Below are positions 25,901-34,903 of a stretch of DNA of 64,000 bases, piece by piece. The notes beneath the pieces are model-generated. The model had not been told where the DNA came from. It saw only the letters and a list, made by a program, of their open reading frames with translations, and made no database searches. A program made the position numbers and the translations under genes. The stretch's first letter is position 1. Each line of letters starts with the position of its first letter. The DNA lies in assembly GCF_030385785.1 (NCBI RefSeq), contig NZ_JAUEDK010000017.1, forward strand, positions 1 through 64,000, read 5' to 3'. The DNA comes from Crenobacter oryzisoli. Lineage in GTDB: Bacteria; Pseudomonadota; Gammaproteobacteria; Burkholderiales; Chromobacteriaceae.

Positions 25901-27213
25901 GTCGCAATATGCGTTTCGTCTGTGAGCGATACGCTGCTGTCAAACACCATTGCGGGCTCAGCGTTCAGCACTAGGCCGAGCAATTCCGGGCTGCTATGCC
26001 CCAGCCAGGCCGAAAGCTCCCGAAGCTGCGGTACCAGGCGTCCCGAGCCATCCGAAAGACTGAGAACAGCCATGACTTGTTTGGCTGAGATGTTTAGCGA
26101 CGATATGAAGTGTGCGGCGAGAAATTCGGCATACGTCCGGTGGGCGAAAACGAACACGCCGTCCTCTTTGGCAACGAACAAGCCGGACTGCAGAGTTTCC
26201 GCATACTCCTCAATAGTGGCGTACCAATCGCCACTATTGGAAGAAAGGGGAACCGTCAATAGCCGCGCAATATCCAGGCACTGCGCTCCGGCGGGGGCAA
26301 AGTTGCCGGTGTTGTCCAGTACGATGTCTGCGTTGTTGGTCAGCAGCACGCAGGTTGCAATCAACCCGGCAAGCTGTAGCCGAGACTGGACGTTCGGGAG
26401 AAGAAGACTGCCACCTTCCAAGCGGCTCGTACTGCTTTCTTTCAGTAGGGCAGCGCAACCCCGCTCATAAAGCTCCCATCTACTTGTTGAGAATGTCGAG
26501 CCATCTTTGAATTGGGACATCAAGAATCCGAGCCCCAGAGGTTGCAACGCTAGTCCATGTGCGCTTGAACCGTCGAGGGCCTCGAAGAAACAGTTCTCGT
26601 CGATTCCTGTTTCCAACAGGCGTGCCAACACCTGCTCTCGAGAGTAAGGCGCGATTTCAAAGACCGAAACTGTAGACTCATTGGAACCGTTTGCTTTCCA
26701 ATGCTCCCGGAGGAACTCTTCCAGCGAGTCTGGCCATGCTGGCGTACGGCAGGTGATAACCAACTGAAGCGCCCATGGAGAAACGTCACGAAGCACGTCC
26801 TCCAGCACAGTTTCTGCACACTTAATGTTGACCCGAGACTCATCCAGGGCGTCGAGAAAGAGTATGGAAGAAACGCCGTCGTTTATGCAGGCTTTCAGCT
26901 CACGTCGCAACGCAGCATCCAATCGCGCTGCGTCGGCATATTTGCCAAGGTCCAAACTGGACACCTGCCGACTCGCAGCAGCGAGCGCCCGAGCCTTAAG
27001 AAGTTTAAGTTCGTGGGATTTGCCGGAGCCGGGTTCGCCAAGGAGGACTACAACGTCTGATACTTCCTGGAGCTCGTTCGATAGCTTCACGTGCGTATTG
27101 TGGAACGCGCGCCATTCCCCGCTAAAGAACACCGTATAGCCATGCTCATCTGTTTCGACAGGCTGCCCGCGCGGAGCCCAGAGCCGGCCGCTCTCTCGAA
27201 AAACGATGTCCAT
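22999..27213 (-). CDS. NACHT-type NTPase with helical repeats and C-terminal PD-(D/E)xK nuclease
   Basis: A 1404-residue protein. Order: a short N-terminal segment; a STAND/NACHT ATPase with Walker A G-E-P-G-S-G-K-S (59-66), Walker B I-L-F-L-D-A-L-D-E-S (about 117-126) and the sensor strand L-V-I-T-C-R-T (151-157); about 800 residues of alpha-helical repeats of HEAT/TPR-like character; and a C-terminal nuclease-like domain with Asp 1290 (R-T-D-I-L-V-E) and I-E-V-K-G (Glu 1313, Lys 1315). This reads as a sensor-effector protein of the Avs/bNACHT kind, which oligomerise on a phage cue and then cut nucleic acid. In the Avs proteins I know, the nuclease is N-terminal; here it is at the far end. 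The start at 27213 follows AAGGGGG. An XRE gene lies 130 bases upstream on the same strand. Confidence 0.8.
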   Translation of the reverse strand: MDIVFRESGRLWAPRGQPVETDEHGYTVFFSGEWRAFHNTHVKLSNELQEVSDVVVLLGEPGSGKSHELKLLKARALAAASRQVSSLDLGKYADAARLDAALRRELKACINDGVSSILFLDALDESRVNIKCAETVLEDVLRDVSPWALQLVITCRTPAWPDSLEEFLREHWKANGSNESTVSVFEIAPYSREQVLARLLETGIDENCFFEALDGSSAHGLALQPLGLGFLMSQFKDGSTFSTSRWELYERGCAALLKESSTSRLEGGSLLLPNVQSRLQLAGLIATCVLLTNNADIVLDNTGNFAPAGAQCLDIARLLTVPLSSNSGDWYATIEEYAETLQSGLFVAKEDGVFVFAHRTYAEFLAAHFISSLNISAKQVMAVLSLSDGSGRLVPQLRELSAWLGHSSPELLGLVLNAEPAMVFDSSVSLTDETHIATIFDELTALVERHKLPIYDRRQIRTYHKLRHAGLLEKLREILADRKRKATLRQFAADVARMCEMVGNIPELVDISLEASEDYQVRQSAAYAVHATGSQAAKSALRALITSDHPEDSDDELRGIALLSALDAGISVGELIGSITKEKHSNFSGMYALALRQLENADLQAADITPLLSWLEPQLQRQSMDIAWEDFVTHMFSKAALAVMSHDEGWAAFGKVAWLAISNHHRLSTSREQCGFDKGLELEAHTYRRSQLLDSILNVAEGEPCVVAGQLRYGTGLLSDADGQHLIDAYQREAGSGTKKRVIAHLALWYAYDNSDVREWLLTTAGPNAESRDLLLAELASNYVDVVPLDSPKADSLRKTLALRLQHTLPTEPPTEKKPSIDLLSAALVRAENGDTWKWVNILSYLRYEGDFEGYYRVSLEVTTSPLWPKLSTVTQRQLIDVAHAYLHATGPVANLAANQANPYEDAGIAALVLLYSTGHGSTDEFGEIVVKWAQALARCGFSEQPRAAINELLQQAWMRAEDSMILLLSETCEQHLALEITAGLPDFASDFMPDALFRALEALLPQVKSEQGFLALSEFLIEQGSQDAIGKLLERIQSSSDLSAAPASKLLSRLAKHAPSQLIAHVWERLRQCPEAVAQMAAQMQVLVAGQDVPLLRVAPAVTEQIFEILEKQYPSATDDKLGGIVTVRHHIQDFRTCCLINLRNRADADSIEALERISARHPDHPWIASLIYEAEQKLVRDSWLPYEVLEVTAVLGISTGRVIRTEAELHDAVLSELHLIADKVSASALRPAVYFLWDEISQRPKHEPRLCDWLAGELKDRLSHKGAIVNREAQVRSHNPKGMGERTDILVELSSPTRSGKSGRSLSLVIEVKGCWNKELITAPASQLRDNYMKAYGAKSGIYLVMWFMCDRWAKDDFRKRDTQRLIPDGTYEACVDTVAAACCTASVGGATLTPFAIDCTY

Positions 27214-27342
27214 GTGCGCCCCCTTGCATTTTTTTCTGAACGACAATGTCGTGGCAAGTTTAGCACCGCGCATACGCTGGTCGCGAAGGACGAAGGTAAT
27301 CCTTAGGATTGAGACCGCCTGTTCTGCCGAGTATCAGAATTT

Positions 27343-27669
27343 CTAGGCTGATTTGAGCCGTGGCTTGCTCGCCCGCTGACGGGGTACCGCTGTCCGCGTC
27401 AGCATGAGCGGATTGATGGTTGGGACTGGAGCAATGGTCTCGAACCACTGCTCGCGCCCAAGGGCGCGAACGACCTGGATAAGAGTGTGCAGCGATGAGC
27501 CGCTGCCGCTCTCGAGATTCCGCAACGTACGAACACTGATACCAGCTCGGGCGGCAAGCGTGGCCTGGTCTAAGTTCTGGTGCACCCTGAGTTTCTTCAA
27601 TCGCTCGCCAAGTTCGACCTCAAATTCCTGCGAAGTGAGATGCCTTTGTGTACTGCTCGTCGTCTTCAT
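27343..27669 (-). CDS. XRE-family helix-turn-helix regulator
   Basis: A 108-residue protein with one HTH_3 domain at about residues 18-75: L-G-E-R-L-K-K-L-R-V-H-Q-N-L-D-Q-A-T-L-A-A-R-A-G-I-S-V-R-T-L-R-N-L-E-S-G. After it come V-V-R-A-L-G-R-E-Q-W-F and a Pro-rich tail. It is the HipB/HigA-like size class, a likely autorepressor. It is encoded directly upstream of the NACHT-nuclease gene in the same direction, so it probably controls it. A perfect 14-bp palindrome 42 bases before the start is the likely operator. The start at 27669 gives a complete domain; longer frames upstream are not supported. Confidence 0.82.
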   Translation of the reverse strand: MKTTSSTQRHLTSQEFEVELGERLKKLRVHQNLDQATLAARAGISVRTLRNLESGSGSSLHTLIQVVRALGREQWFETIAPVPTINPLMLTRTAVPRQRASKPRLKSA

Positions 27670-27711
27670 AGCGCTCTCGGAGTCCTCGCTCTCAGTCCAT
27701 TTGCAATAACA

Positions 27712-27725
27712 GGCATAATTATGCC
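27712..27725. promoter_or_regulatory. palindromic operator upstream of XRE gene
   Basis: GGCATAATTATGCC, a perfect palindrome with an A/T centre that could overlap a -10 box (CATAAT). It fits the two-fold site expected for an XRE dimer repressing its own promoter. Confidence 0.6.
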
Positions 27726-28860
27726 CATTAATCCCGTAAATCGCCAATAAGAGGCATGAAGCTGCCGCTTGTTGCGAACGCCTGCTTAGTGTAAGACGCG
27801 CACGCGCGCTGAGCAGAATAGCTGGAAGTGACTCGATGACGAGGCAAGAGGGAAAGAATGCTAACTGGCAGCGTAGAGATAGCCAGCCACTGACGTCTCG
27901 AAAGTCACGAATCGAGCAAAGCGATATGCCTCGGTAACCCGCACATTGCCCGCCGGATTGCTGGCGTCTCACGCGAGGACAGCATCGTTGTGCTTACCAT
28001 ATGGTCGAGGCCAACTCGCAGCTCCTGCTCTTCGAGCGTAGTCGGCCGACACGGTCTTCCACAATGCTTATCGCTACGCCTGTTTCAGCTGCGTGGCACT
28101 GCTCAGCACGGCCACCGGTTGCACCCCAGGTGTACAAAGAGTGGACGCCTCCCCTGCTGGTAGCGGTCCAGGGTCACGTGCGCAAGGACCTTCAACATGT
28201 TGAGTTGAGCCTTCAGCTTATCGCGCTCGGCAATGATGGCGTGAGATGGAAGAATGGTCAGCTGCCACGCTGCGCAGCAGATACTCGTGATTCGCCCAAC
28301 GTTTTCGGCGGCTTTGGCGAGCGTGGACCGGCAATGACCACCCTCACGTCGACCAGGGGTCAATAAACAGAATAGGAATTAGGATTGGAGATGATTGGAA
28401 TATGTAAAACGCATATTTGCCGCATTGCATTTTCCCAGTACAGCAAGGACAACATCTACTTCAAATCAAAAAATAGCATTTGTCGATATAAAATCGTCAT
28501 ACGCTGAATAAATTTTAAAATTTAGATAAATATGAAAATTTGTATTTGTTTTGTGTCTAATGCCCAAGAACGATAGGAAGCCTGCACGTCTGCATAGGGG
28601 AAAGATACAAGTTAAGACTGGACAAACATGCTAAGATTCTAGCAAAATAAGAAGTGGTAACCTGCCAGTATAACTCAAAATAAGCAATTTGCCAACAAAT
28701 AATCGGACTGACTCTAGATAACGCTGTTCGCATGGCTGAGGTGTTAGAACGAGAGGCTTAACTAGCTGGCAAGAAGTACATAAGCTGAGAGGCATTCCCA
28801 TGCGCTACTGTAGTGCGATGGCTTATATGGAACAAGGAGAGGATTGGTATGTAGAAAAGT
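27726..28860. other. intergenic region upstream of the tns operon
   Basis: About 1.1 kb. The first 600 bases have mixed composition and contain two opposed open frames (around 28001-28366) that I cannot assign; one has an E-R-D-K-L-K-A-Q-L segment recalling IS66-type transposase leaders. From 28380 the sequence is strongly AT-rich, with no gene. I looked here for a further transposon end, as tnsA usually lies next to one, and found no clear site array. Confidence 0.4.
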
Positions 28861-28894
28861 AAAGCCGGACTCATCTTTCGAATCATCCGGCTTT
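28861..28894. terminator. hairpin before the tns operon
   Basis: AAAGCCGGA pairs with TCCGGCTTT around a 16-base loop. It follows a 20-codon frame (28801-28863) that has a GAGAGG ribosome-like site; the pair could be a leader or attenuator, or the end of an upstream transcript. Confidence 0.5.
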
Positions 28895-29001
28895 GTCTGC
28901 TTGGAAGCAGGGATACTGCAGCTTGGAATCTTCAGTATTCCCTACCCCATCAGGCAAAGTCAATAGTATCCACTCCGTTTTTTCGGCGAGGAGGAGTCGC
29001 T

Positions 29002-29178
29002 ATGACTTTTTCAGACTATCTCAGTCAGGAAAGCTGCCCATGCTTTCATAAGCAGCGGGGCAACAAAGGTGCCGCCCTCACTACCCGCAGCACGCCCCAA
29101 GCACTGCGGTCACTTCAGTTCGTCCAAGCGCCCACGTTGCCACCTTCAACGACGGGAGTTTGCGATGAGCAAGATTAA
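29002..29178 (+). CDS. small protein overlapping tnsA start
   Basis: A 58-codon frame starting M-T-F-S-D-Y-L-S-Q-E-S-C-P-C-F-H and ending 14 bases inside tnsA. It has the strongest ribosome site in this region (GAGGAGGAG, five to six bases from ATG). The C-P-C-F-H cluster could bind metal. The distal half is Pro/Thr-rich and may just be leader sequence. It could be a leader peptide coupled to tnsA translation; no family is recognised. Confidence 0.35.
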   Translation: MTFSDYLSQESCPCFHKQRGNKGAALTTRSTPQALRSLQFVQAPTLPPSTTGVCDEQD

Positions 29179-30001
29179 ATGGTCGGAGGAAAAAATCCTC
29201 CAATGGCAGGCCGAGGGACGAGGAAAAGGAACCGGAGCCAACTACCAACCATGGTTGAAAGTCACAGACTTCTCATCACGTGGTAATAGTCGGCGAGTGT
29301 TCAGTCAGAAGACTGGTCGGGCCCATCATTTCTTTTCAGATGTGGAGTGGCACTTGTTCCTGCTTCTCGAACACGCCAACGACATCATAGATATTCGCGA
29401 GCAATACCCGCTAGACCGCGAAGATACCATCGCCATCGCGACCCGACTCGGTATCCGTCACCCGACTGACCCAGAGACAAGAGTCTCGACAGTCATGACC
29501 TGTGACATCCTCGTAACTCGTCAAGTGGGACAGGACCGCATCCTGGAAGCTTTTAACTGCAAGCGTCTCGAAGAAGCCGAAAATACTCGCTCTATTGAGA
29601 AGCTGGAAATTCAACACTCCTACTTCAATGGCTGTGACATCGCTCATCGCCTCATATTCCACACGATGCTACCGATGGTTAAGGTTAAAAACATTGAGTG
29701 GATGCGTAATGCTCACATTATTAGCCGAGACGAGATAGAGCCATATGAAGGGTACTACCGTGACCACTGTGAACGCATGATGTGTGAACTGGCTCGCGAC
29801 CCACAGGACGTCTCTGTTTCAGAGTTCAGTGAGAATTACGATACGCGCCATGGCGTCATAACAGGTACGGGCCTACGCGCCATCCGAATGCTACTTTCTC
29901 AAGGAATAATAGTCGCGAACCTAAATGAACTAAGCATAGCAGGAGCCCCTGTCAGCAGGCTTCATCCAACCGGTAAGAACCTGCAAAAGGTTGGAGGGTA
30001 A
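29165..30001 (+). CDS. tnsA: TnsA, heteromeric transposase endonuclease subunit
   Basis: A 278-residue protein. TnsA makes the 5' cuts that free a Tn7-like element from the donor, giving cut-and-paste movement. The restriction-endonuclease-like catalytic set is visible: Glu 61 (S-D-V-E-W), Asp 114 (T-C-D-I-L-V) and Lys 133 (F-N-C-K-R), near the positions of E63, D114 and K132 in E. coli TnsA. The C-terminal winged-helix part follows (V-I-T-G-T-G-L-R-A-I-R-M-L-L-S-Q-G-I-I). The start at 29165 has GGGAG before it. First of the tnsABC-tniQ operon; TnsB starts four bases after its stop. Confidence 0.92.
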   Translation: MSKIKWSEEKILQWQAEGRGKGTGANYQPWLKVTDFSSRGNSRRVFSQKTGRAHHFFSDVEWHLFLLLEHANDIIDIREQYPLDREDTIAIATRLGIRHPTDPETRVSTVMTCDILVTRQVGQDRILEAFNCKRLEEAENTRSIEKLEIQHSYFNGCDIAHRLIFHTMLPMVKVKNIEWMRNAHIISRDEIEPYEGYYRDHCERMMCELARDPQDVSVSEFSENYDTRHGVITGTGLRAIRMLLSQGIIVANLNELSIAGAPVSRLHPTGKNLQKVGG

Positions 30002-30005
30002 ATAG

Positions 30006-32141
30006 ATGTTATTTCTTAACGATGTACTAGAGCACAAAGCCTCTGGGGCCAAGTTACGAGTTATACATGCCAACTATGCTGCTGAGGAGATTTGGCTATA
30101 TAACCTAGGTGATGACCTAGCCTTTCCCAAAATGTATGACTTACACGAGATAGAAGCCGAAGTTGCGGAAGGAAAACTCGTACTGTTTGAGGGTCAAAAA
30201 AGCAATCAAGTCATTGCCCCATCAGCGGCAGCCATCTGTCAACGTGATAAAGCTTACTTGAGAATAAAGCCACTACTCGCAAATCTTGACATCTTTGCGC
30301 CTAGTGAACGAAACCGTATGGTTGAGATACGTGCAGCTGAAATAGGTTGTGCAAAACAAACGCTGTATGAGGACCTCCGTAACTGGTGGCGTAATGGACA
30401 AAACCCCAATGCGCTACTCCCAAAATTTGACAAGCGGGGAAGCAAAGGGGGCACCACGGCCAATAGAGGACGGCGTCCGAAGTATCTGAATTACCAAATT
30501 TACCAAATTACCGAAGAGGACCAGAGAATATTCAAGGCTGCACTTGAAAATCTCTTCCTGAAGAATGACCTGATGACGCTACGTGCGTGCTATCAGCGGG
30601 TTCTGGAAAATAGATACTCCTATGTTGACGGAGAGGGAGAATCTTGCCTTAAGGCTGTAGGCGAATACCCATCCGAGCAACAATTCCGATACTTCGCGAA
30701 GAAAATACTTCCAGCCGAGACCGTCATACGTAAACGGAAAGGGGATGCTGTATTCGAACTGGAGCATCGCCCCAAGCTTGGTAGCCTCCAACATCAGACT
30801 TACACGGTTGGCGACGCCTACGAAATTGATGCGACCATTGCAGATGTCCTTTTGGTGTCTCGCCGCAACCGAGCGACCATCATTGGCAAGCCAACCCTCT
30901 ATTTAGTATTTGACCGCAAGAGCTGGCTGATTGTTGGTTTTTACGTCGGACTGGAAGCACCCTCATGGCCAGCTGCGATGCAGGCTATTAAGTCAATATC
31001 TGAAGATAAAGCCGAACTATGTCTACGGTATGGCGTACCTTATAACTCTGCCGACTGGCCTGCTCATGGTGTTTATCCTAAAGAGTTTATCGCTGACCGC
31101 GGTGAGCTACTTTCCACCAATAGCGACTTGCTCGTCGAGGGGCTGAATATTGTGGTACGGAATCTCCCTGCACAGAGAGCAGACCATAAGCCCTTGGTCG
31201 AGTGCGGGTTCAAGTTATTGCAACGCGCTATGGCAGATTCGGTGCCTGGGTATATCCCACCTGAGAGTTTTGGAAAACGGCAGGGAAAGCATTACGACCA
31301 GGATGCATGCCTTAACCTAGATGAGTTCACAACCATCATTCTGCAATCCATCATCCGATTTAACCGCTCGCCTCGAGAGAACTATATCTGGCCCGCAGAA
31401 AATGTCATGAATGGTCTCCAACCCATTCCGCTGGATATATGGCATTTGGAAATTCGCCGCCGTGCAGGTGCATTAGCACGTATCCCAGAGATGCAGGTTC
31501 GGTTCGCACTACTGCCTAAAATGAAGGCAACAGTTACCCGCGAAGGTATCCGGCTTGGGGCCTGCTACTACTCCTGCCCAGAAGCACTTCAACGTGGCTG
31601 GATGGTTGCAGCCAACCGCGGAGAGTTCCCTGTAGACGTGACCTACGACCGGCGTCAGGTAGATACCATTTACGTTCATGATAAGCAGCATGCTAACCAG
31701 TTTTTTGTCGCTACCTTATTGGACCGATGCTCAGACTATCGAGGGTTGTCCTTTATGGAGGTGGAGGCAATCGAGTTTCACAGGGAGGCTCTTCGTCAAA
31801 AGGGAGAACATATCACTCGTGAAAATCTATTGCAGTTCCACCAGAAAATAGACCCGCTGACCAGACAGGCTAAAGCAGAGATGAGACAGGCTGCCAAGGG
31901 CAGGACTCGCTCAGCCAGGAAGAAAGATATTGTAAAAGACCGTGAAAACGAGCGACGTGAGCAGCGTCAACAGGAGGCATGTCTGCCCGGAACTACCTCA
32001 CCCGAGCGGCCACTCCCCCAAGGCACTGCATTCCCGCCTCTTCCACCAACAAAGCAATCCAGCGATGTAATGCACAACCTCTCGACCGACCGAGATGCCC
32101 GCCGACGCCAAAAATACCTGGAGATGCTCAATGGAAACTAG
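30006..32141 (+). CDS. tnsB: TnsB, DDE transposase subunit
   Basis: A 711-residue Mu/TnsB-type transposase that binds the end sites and joins 3' ends to target DNA. DDE residues: Asp 275 (Y-E-I-D-A-T), Asp 364 (F-I-A-D-R-G-E) and Glu 399 (L-V-E-C-G-F-K), with the usual 34-residue gap of DD(34-35)E enzymes. Upstream are helical DNA-binding domains (A-A-E-I-G-C-A-K-Q-T-L-Y-E-D-L-R-N-W); downstream are the beta-barrel and a basic tail that in Tn7 contacts TnsC. GGAGGG precedes the start. The end overlaps tnsC by 11 bases. The inverted arrays at 16738 and 50197 are its candidate binding sites. Confidence 0.93.
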   Translation: MLFLNDVLEHKASGAKLRVIHANYAAEEIWLYNLGDDLAFPKMYDLHEIEAEVAEGKLVLFEGQKSNQVIAPSAAAICQRDKAYLRIKPLLANLDIFAPSERNRMVEIRAAEIGCAKQTLYEDLRNWWRNGQNPNALLPKFDKRGSKGGTTANRGRRPKYLNYQIYQITEEDQRIFKAALENLFLKNDLMTLRACYQRVLENRYSYVDGEGESCLKAVGEYPSEQQFRYFAKKILPAETVIRKRKGDAVFELEHRPKLGSLQHQTYTVGDAYEIDATIADVLLVSRRNRATIIGKPTLYLVFDRKSWLIVGFYVGLEAPSWPAAMQAIKSISEDKAELCLRYGVPYNSADWPAHGVYPKEFIADRGELLSTNSDLLVEGLNIVVRNLPAQRADHKPLVECGFKLLQRAMADSVPGYIPPESFGKRQGKHYDQDACLNLDEFTTIILQSIIRFNRSPRENYIWPAENVMNGLQPIPLDIWHLEIRRRAGALARIPEMQVRFALLPKMKATVTREGIRLGACYYSCPEALQRGWMVAANRGEFPVDVTYDRRQVDTIYVHDKQHANQFFVATLLDRCSDYRGLSFMEVEAIEFHREALRQKGEHITRENLLQFHQKIDPLTRQAKAEMRQAAKGRTRSARKKDIVKDRENERREQRQQEACLPGTTSPERPLPQGTAFPPLPPTKQSSDVMHNLSTDRDARRRQKYLEMLNGN

Positions 32142-33744
32142 CCGGCATCCCGAGTTTTATCGTGCGTCCTACATCGAGCAGCGAATCCCGCAATATCAGG
32201 GAAACCCTCTGATAGAAGCGCTTCCCCCTTCACTCGATGATGAAGGCCTACTGGAAGAGCTTTTTATCATGCCTGAGTTTGCCCCAGAACAGCGCAATTG
32301 GCATATCCATGAGCGGGTGCAGATGGTAGCCCAACTCGCGAATTTTATGGTCCCATTGCCGCGCCATCTACAGCTGGCTCACTGCCTGGATGCATTGATG
32401 CGACAAGGTTACATCGGGCGTATCCCCCGCTCCGCCGCATCACATCGCGTGTTCGCTAAACTTCATGAGCAGTATCTCCAGAAAGCTTCGTTTCCCGCGA
32501 AATCAGGCATAACTGCCCAGCTTTCCAGTTCCTTGATTGGGCTGTCTGGCATGGGCAAGACAACTACCATCAAACGACTACTATCACGCATACCGGAGGT
32601 AATACACCATCCTGACTATGGTATCTACCAAATCCCATACCTGCACATAGAGACTCCCTACGATGGTGCGAGTGTCAAGGGCCTAGCTCATTCCATATTC
32701 CGCAAGGTAGACCTGTTGCTACCGGAGGCAGCCTACACCAAGGAATACGGCAAAGGCGGGAGGACCGGCGCTGAGACTCTCATGAACCACGCCGCCCGCA
32801 TCCTGCACATGCATTGTGTCGGTCTACTGGTCGTGGATGAGATACAAAACCTGGAAAACTCGCCAAAGAGTCGACAAGCACTGATGACACTCCTGGTATC
32901 CGCCTCCAACGAACTCGGTGTACCTATCCTGTTCATTGGTACGAACAAGGCACGACACATCCTCTCTTTGGATTTCAGGCAGGCACGCCGCTCTATCGGG
33001 CAAGGGCTGAACTACTGGGACCGGCTGCAAAAAGGCGATGAGGCGCACCCTAACGAATGGGAGGATTTTGTCAGCATCCTTTGGCGTTTCCAATGGGTAC
33101 GCCACCCTGTCGCCGAGTCGACATTTCTAACGGACCTGTTGTACCAGTATTCACAAGGTATCGTAGACATAGCCATCAAGCTGTTCGCTGCATGCCAGGT
33201 TCGAGCAATGCACGATGACTCAGAGACCATCACTGGGCAACTTATTACCGATGTGGCCCAGCGGGAGCTGGCCATGGTGGCGCCTATGATTAATGCGGTA
33301 CGCCGAGATGACGTGAATGCTTTGCAGGCCTATGACGACATCGCCCCATTGAATCTTGAATACTTGTTGATGAAAATTGAACATAGCTATGCTGGCCGGA
33401 AGACCCGGGGTAGCGCGATAAGGCCGGACAATGAGCTATTCGTTCCCACCGTGGCAGCCTCCCTTGAAGCTGTTGGTTTTGAATCCGAAGTGGCGACCAC
33501 TATGGCGGAGAACGTAGTCCTCGCGAAACCAGCAAATGCCCTAGATGGTGTAAAAAAGGCACTGGCTGGCGCAACATCTGGTCCCAAGGCTAAGAAATTG
33601 AAATCAAAAAAATCTCAACCATCAGTGACTTATCCGCCAGGAGATTACCGGAATGCTTTACAAACCACGGGTAACGAAACGGTATTCCAACGGCTAGGCT
33701 CCCTCGGGTTGCTTCCGGACCTAGACCGGGTACTGGACCAGTGA
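32131..33744 (+). CDS. tnsC: TnsC, AAA+ regulator of transposition
   Basis: A 537-residue AAA+ ATPase that links target-site proteins to the TnsAB transposase. Walker A is G-L-S-G-M-G-K-T (137-144); Walker B is L-L-V-V-D-E-I-Q-N-L (Asp 236, Glu 237); the sensor strand I-L-F-I-G-T-N-K follows. The N- and C-terminal extensions match the Tn7 form rather than the short TniB of Tn5053. The start at 32131 (GGAG before ATG) overlaps the last codons of tnsB, implying coupled translation. Confidence 0.92.
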   Translation: METSRHPEFYRASYIEQRIPQYQGNPLIEALPPSLDDEGLLEELFIMPEFAPEQRNWHIHERVQMVAQLANFMVPLPRHLQLAHCLDALMRQGYIGRIPRSAASHRVFAKLHEQYLQKASFPAKSGITAQLSSSLIGLSGMGKTTTIKRLLSRIPEVIHHPDYGIYQIPYLHIETPYDGASVKGLAHSIFRKVDLLLPEAAYTKEYGKGGRTGAETLMNHAARILHMHCVGLLVVDEIQNLENSPKSRQALMTLLVSASNELGVPILFIGTNKARHILSLDFRQARRSIGQGLNYWDRLQKGDEAHPNEWEDFVSILWRFQWVRHPVAESTFLTDLLYQYSQGIVDIAIKLFAACQVRAMHDDSETITGQLITDVAQRELAMVAPMINAVRRDDVNALQAYDDIAPLNLEYLLMKIEHSYAGRKTRGSAIRPDNELFVPTVAASLEAVGFESEVATTMAENVVLAKPANALDGVKKALAGATSGPKAKKLKSKKSQPSVTYPPGDYRNALQTTGNETVFQRLGSLGLLPDLDRVLDQ

Positions 33745-33748
33745 AGCC

Positions 33749-34903
33749 ATGGCTCGCTTCTATTACTTCCCCAGGCCCTACCCCGACGAGCTCATTGGAA
33801 GCTTAATTCTGCGAGCCTGCCAACACCTAGGAACGAGCTTCACGGAAATAACCATTCAGCTTACTGGATATAAAAAAAGCCACCTGCCATTGTCTATATC
33901 CTCTTGGCTGCCACAAATAGCTAAGGCCTCCGGCATGGATGAGCAAGAATTACTTTGGGAACACACTGTTTTCCCCTATGTGACCCGATTTATGAGCCAA
34001 ATGGAAACCACTAGGTTGGCTGCTGACTTACTAGATGGCAACAAGGTCGGGAATGCTGCATTAACCCAGCCTGGACTACTAGGGTCACCGGGTCACCGCT
34101 TTTGTTTGTTATGCCTGCAAGAGGACCTAGCTAACTTCGGTGAAGTGTACTGGCATCGCGAACACAATCTTCCCATGGTAGAGCTATGTAACCGACACAA
34201 TATTCCGCTTCAAGTGGATAGGCCGTTGATTAATCTGACGACTCGGAGAAATTCCGCCGTTGACCACCTTCCAAAGCCGCAGACTGCAGAGCCACTGAAA
34301 CCCATCATTCCAATTTATATTGCACGAGAAATAAGTACCATAAGTGCGGAGTGCCTGATTGTCCGGAACAGGAAGCGCCCTGTGGATTGGTGCAGCAATT
34401 ATCGGTCGCTATTGCGCACCAAAGGATTCCCTCAGCAAGGAATAGGCTTGGCCGGCCTGCTTTTTGCAATGACATTTGAAGAAACACTTGGAACGTCGTT
34501 TTTACGACAGGCGCGATTAGCCTTCAGCCCCAGAAACCAGCCATGGCCAACCCTGATGCTTAGGGAGTTAACTAATATTCGTTTCAGCACCCCCAAGCAC
34601 GTTCTTATGAAGTCATACCTTAACCTTCTAAACGTTTTTGAACTAGTGCTCAACAAAGATGCCATTTATCTTCCGCCTGGCCCTACGCCACGAGATTATG
34701 AAGAATTAGACGCAGGCTACGTCAGAAAAATTAATGAAGCCATTCATGTAAGAAAAAAAGGAAACATACGTATTGAAATTGCACAGATGCTGAGAGAGCT
34801 AGGGATTCTATCCACATACAGGCACTCTCGAGATAAATTACCAAAAACAAAAGAGCTGATTTCTAAGCTACGCAAATACGGATTTCCTGAAATGCAAATA
34901 TGA
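33749..34903 (+). CDS. tniQ: TniQ/TnsD-family target-selection protein
   Basis: A 384-residue protein with the TniQ N-terminal domain: F-P-R-P-Y-P-D-E-L-I-G-S-L-I-L-R, then a zinc-binding stretch with Cys 119, Cys 122, His 136/139, Cys 147 and His 150 (C-L-L-C-L-Q-E-D...Y-W-H-R-E-H-N-L-P...C-N-R-H). The length lies between short TniQ and the 500-residue TnsD, and the C-terminal region after residue 290 is basic and helical. It would recognise the target, or a partner that does, and recruit TnsC. It starts four bases after the tnsC stop. Confidence 0.88.
   Translation: MARFYYFPRPYPDELIGSLILRACQHLGTSFTEITIQLTGYKKSHLPLSISSWLPQIAKASGMDEQELLWEHTVFPYVTRFMSQMETTRLAADLLDGNKVGNAALTQPGLLGSPGHRFCLLCLQEDLANFGEVYWHREHNLPMVELCNRHNIPLQVDRPLINLTTRRNSAVDHLPKPQTAEPLKPIIPIYIAREISTISAECLIVRNRKRPVDWCSNYRSLLRTKGFPQQGIGLAGLLFAMTFEETLGTSFLRQARLAFSPRNQPWPTLMLRELTNIRFSTPKHVLMKSYLNLLNVFELVLNKDAIYLPPGPTPRDYEELDAGYVRKINEAIHVRKKGNIRIEIAQMLRELGILSTYRHSRDKLPKTKELISKLRKYGFPEMQI

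Noticed and set aside
28001-28366. Opposed open frames, one with an IS66-leader-like E-R-D-K-L-K-A-Q-L stretch
   Set aside because: The match is too short and neither frame has a convincing start; at most an insertion-sequence scrap.
28380-29000. Expected transposon end directly upstream of tnsA
   Set aside because: The region is AT-rich but I found no repeated inward-facing sites matching those at 16738 or 50197.
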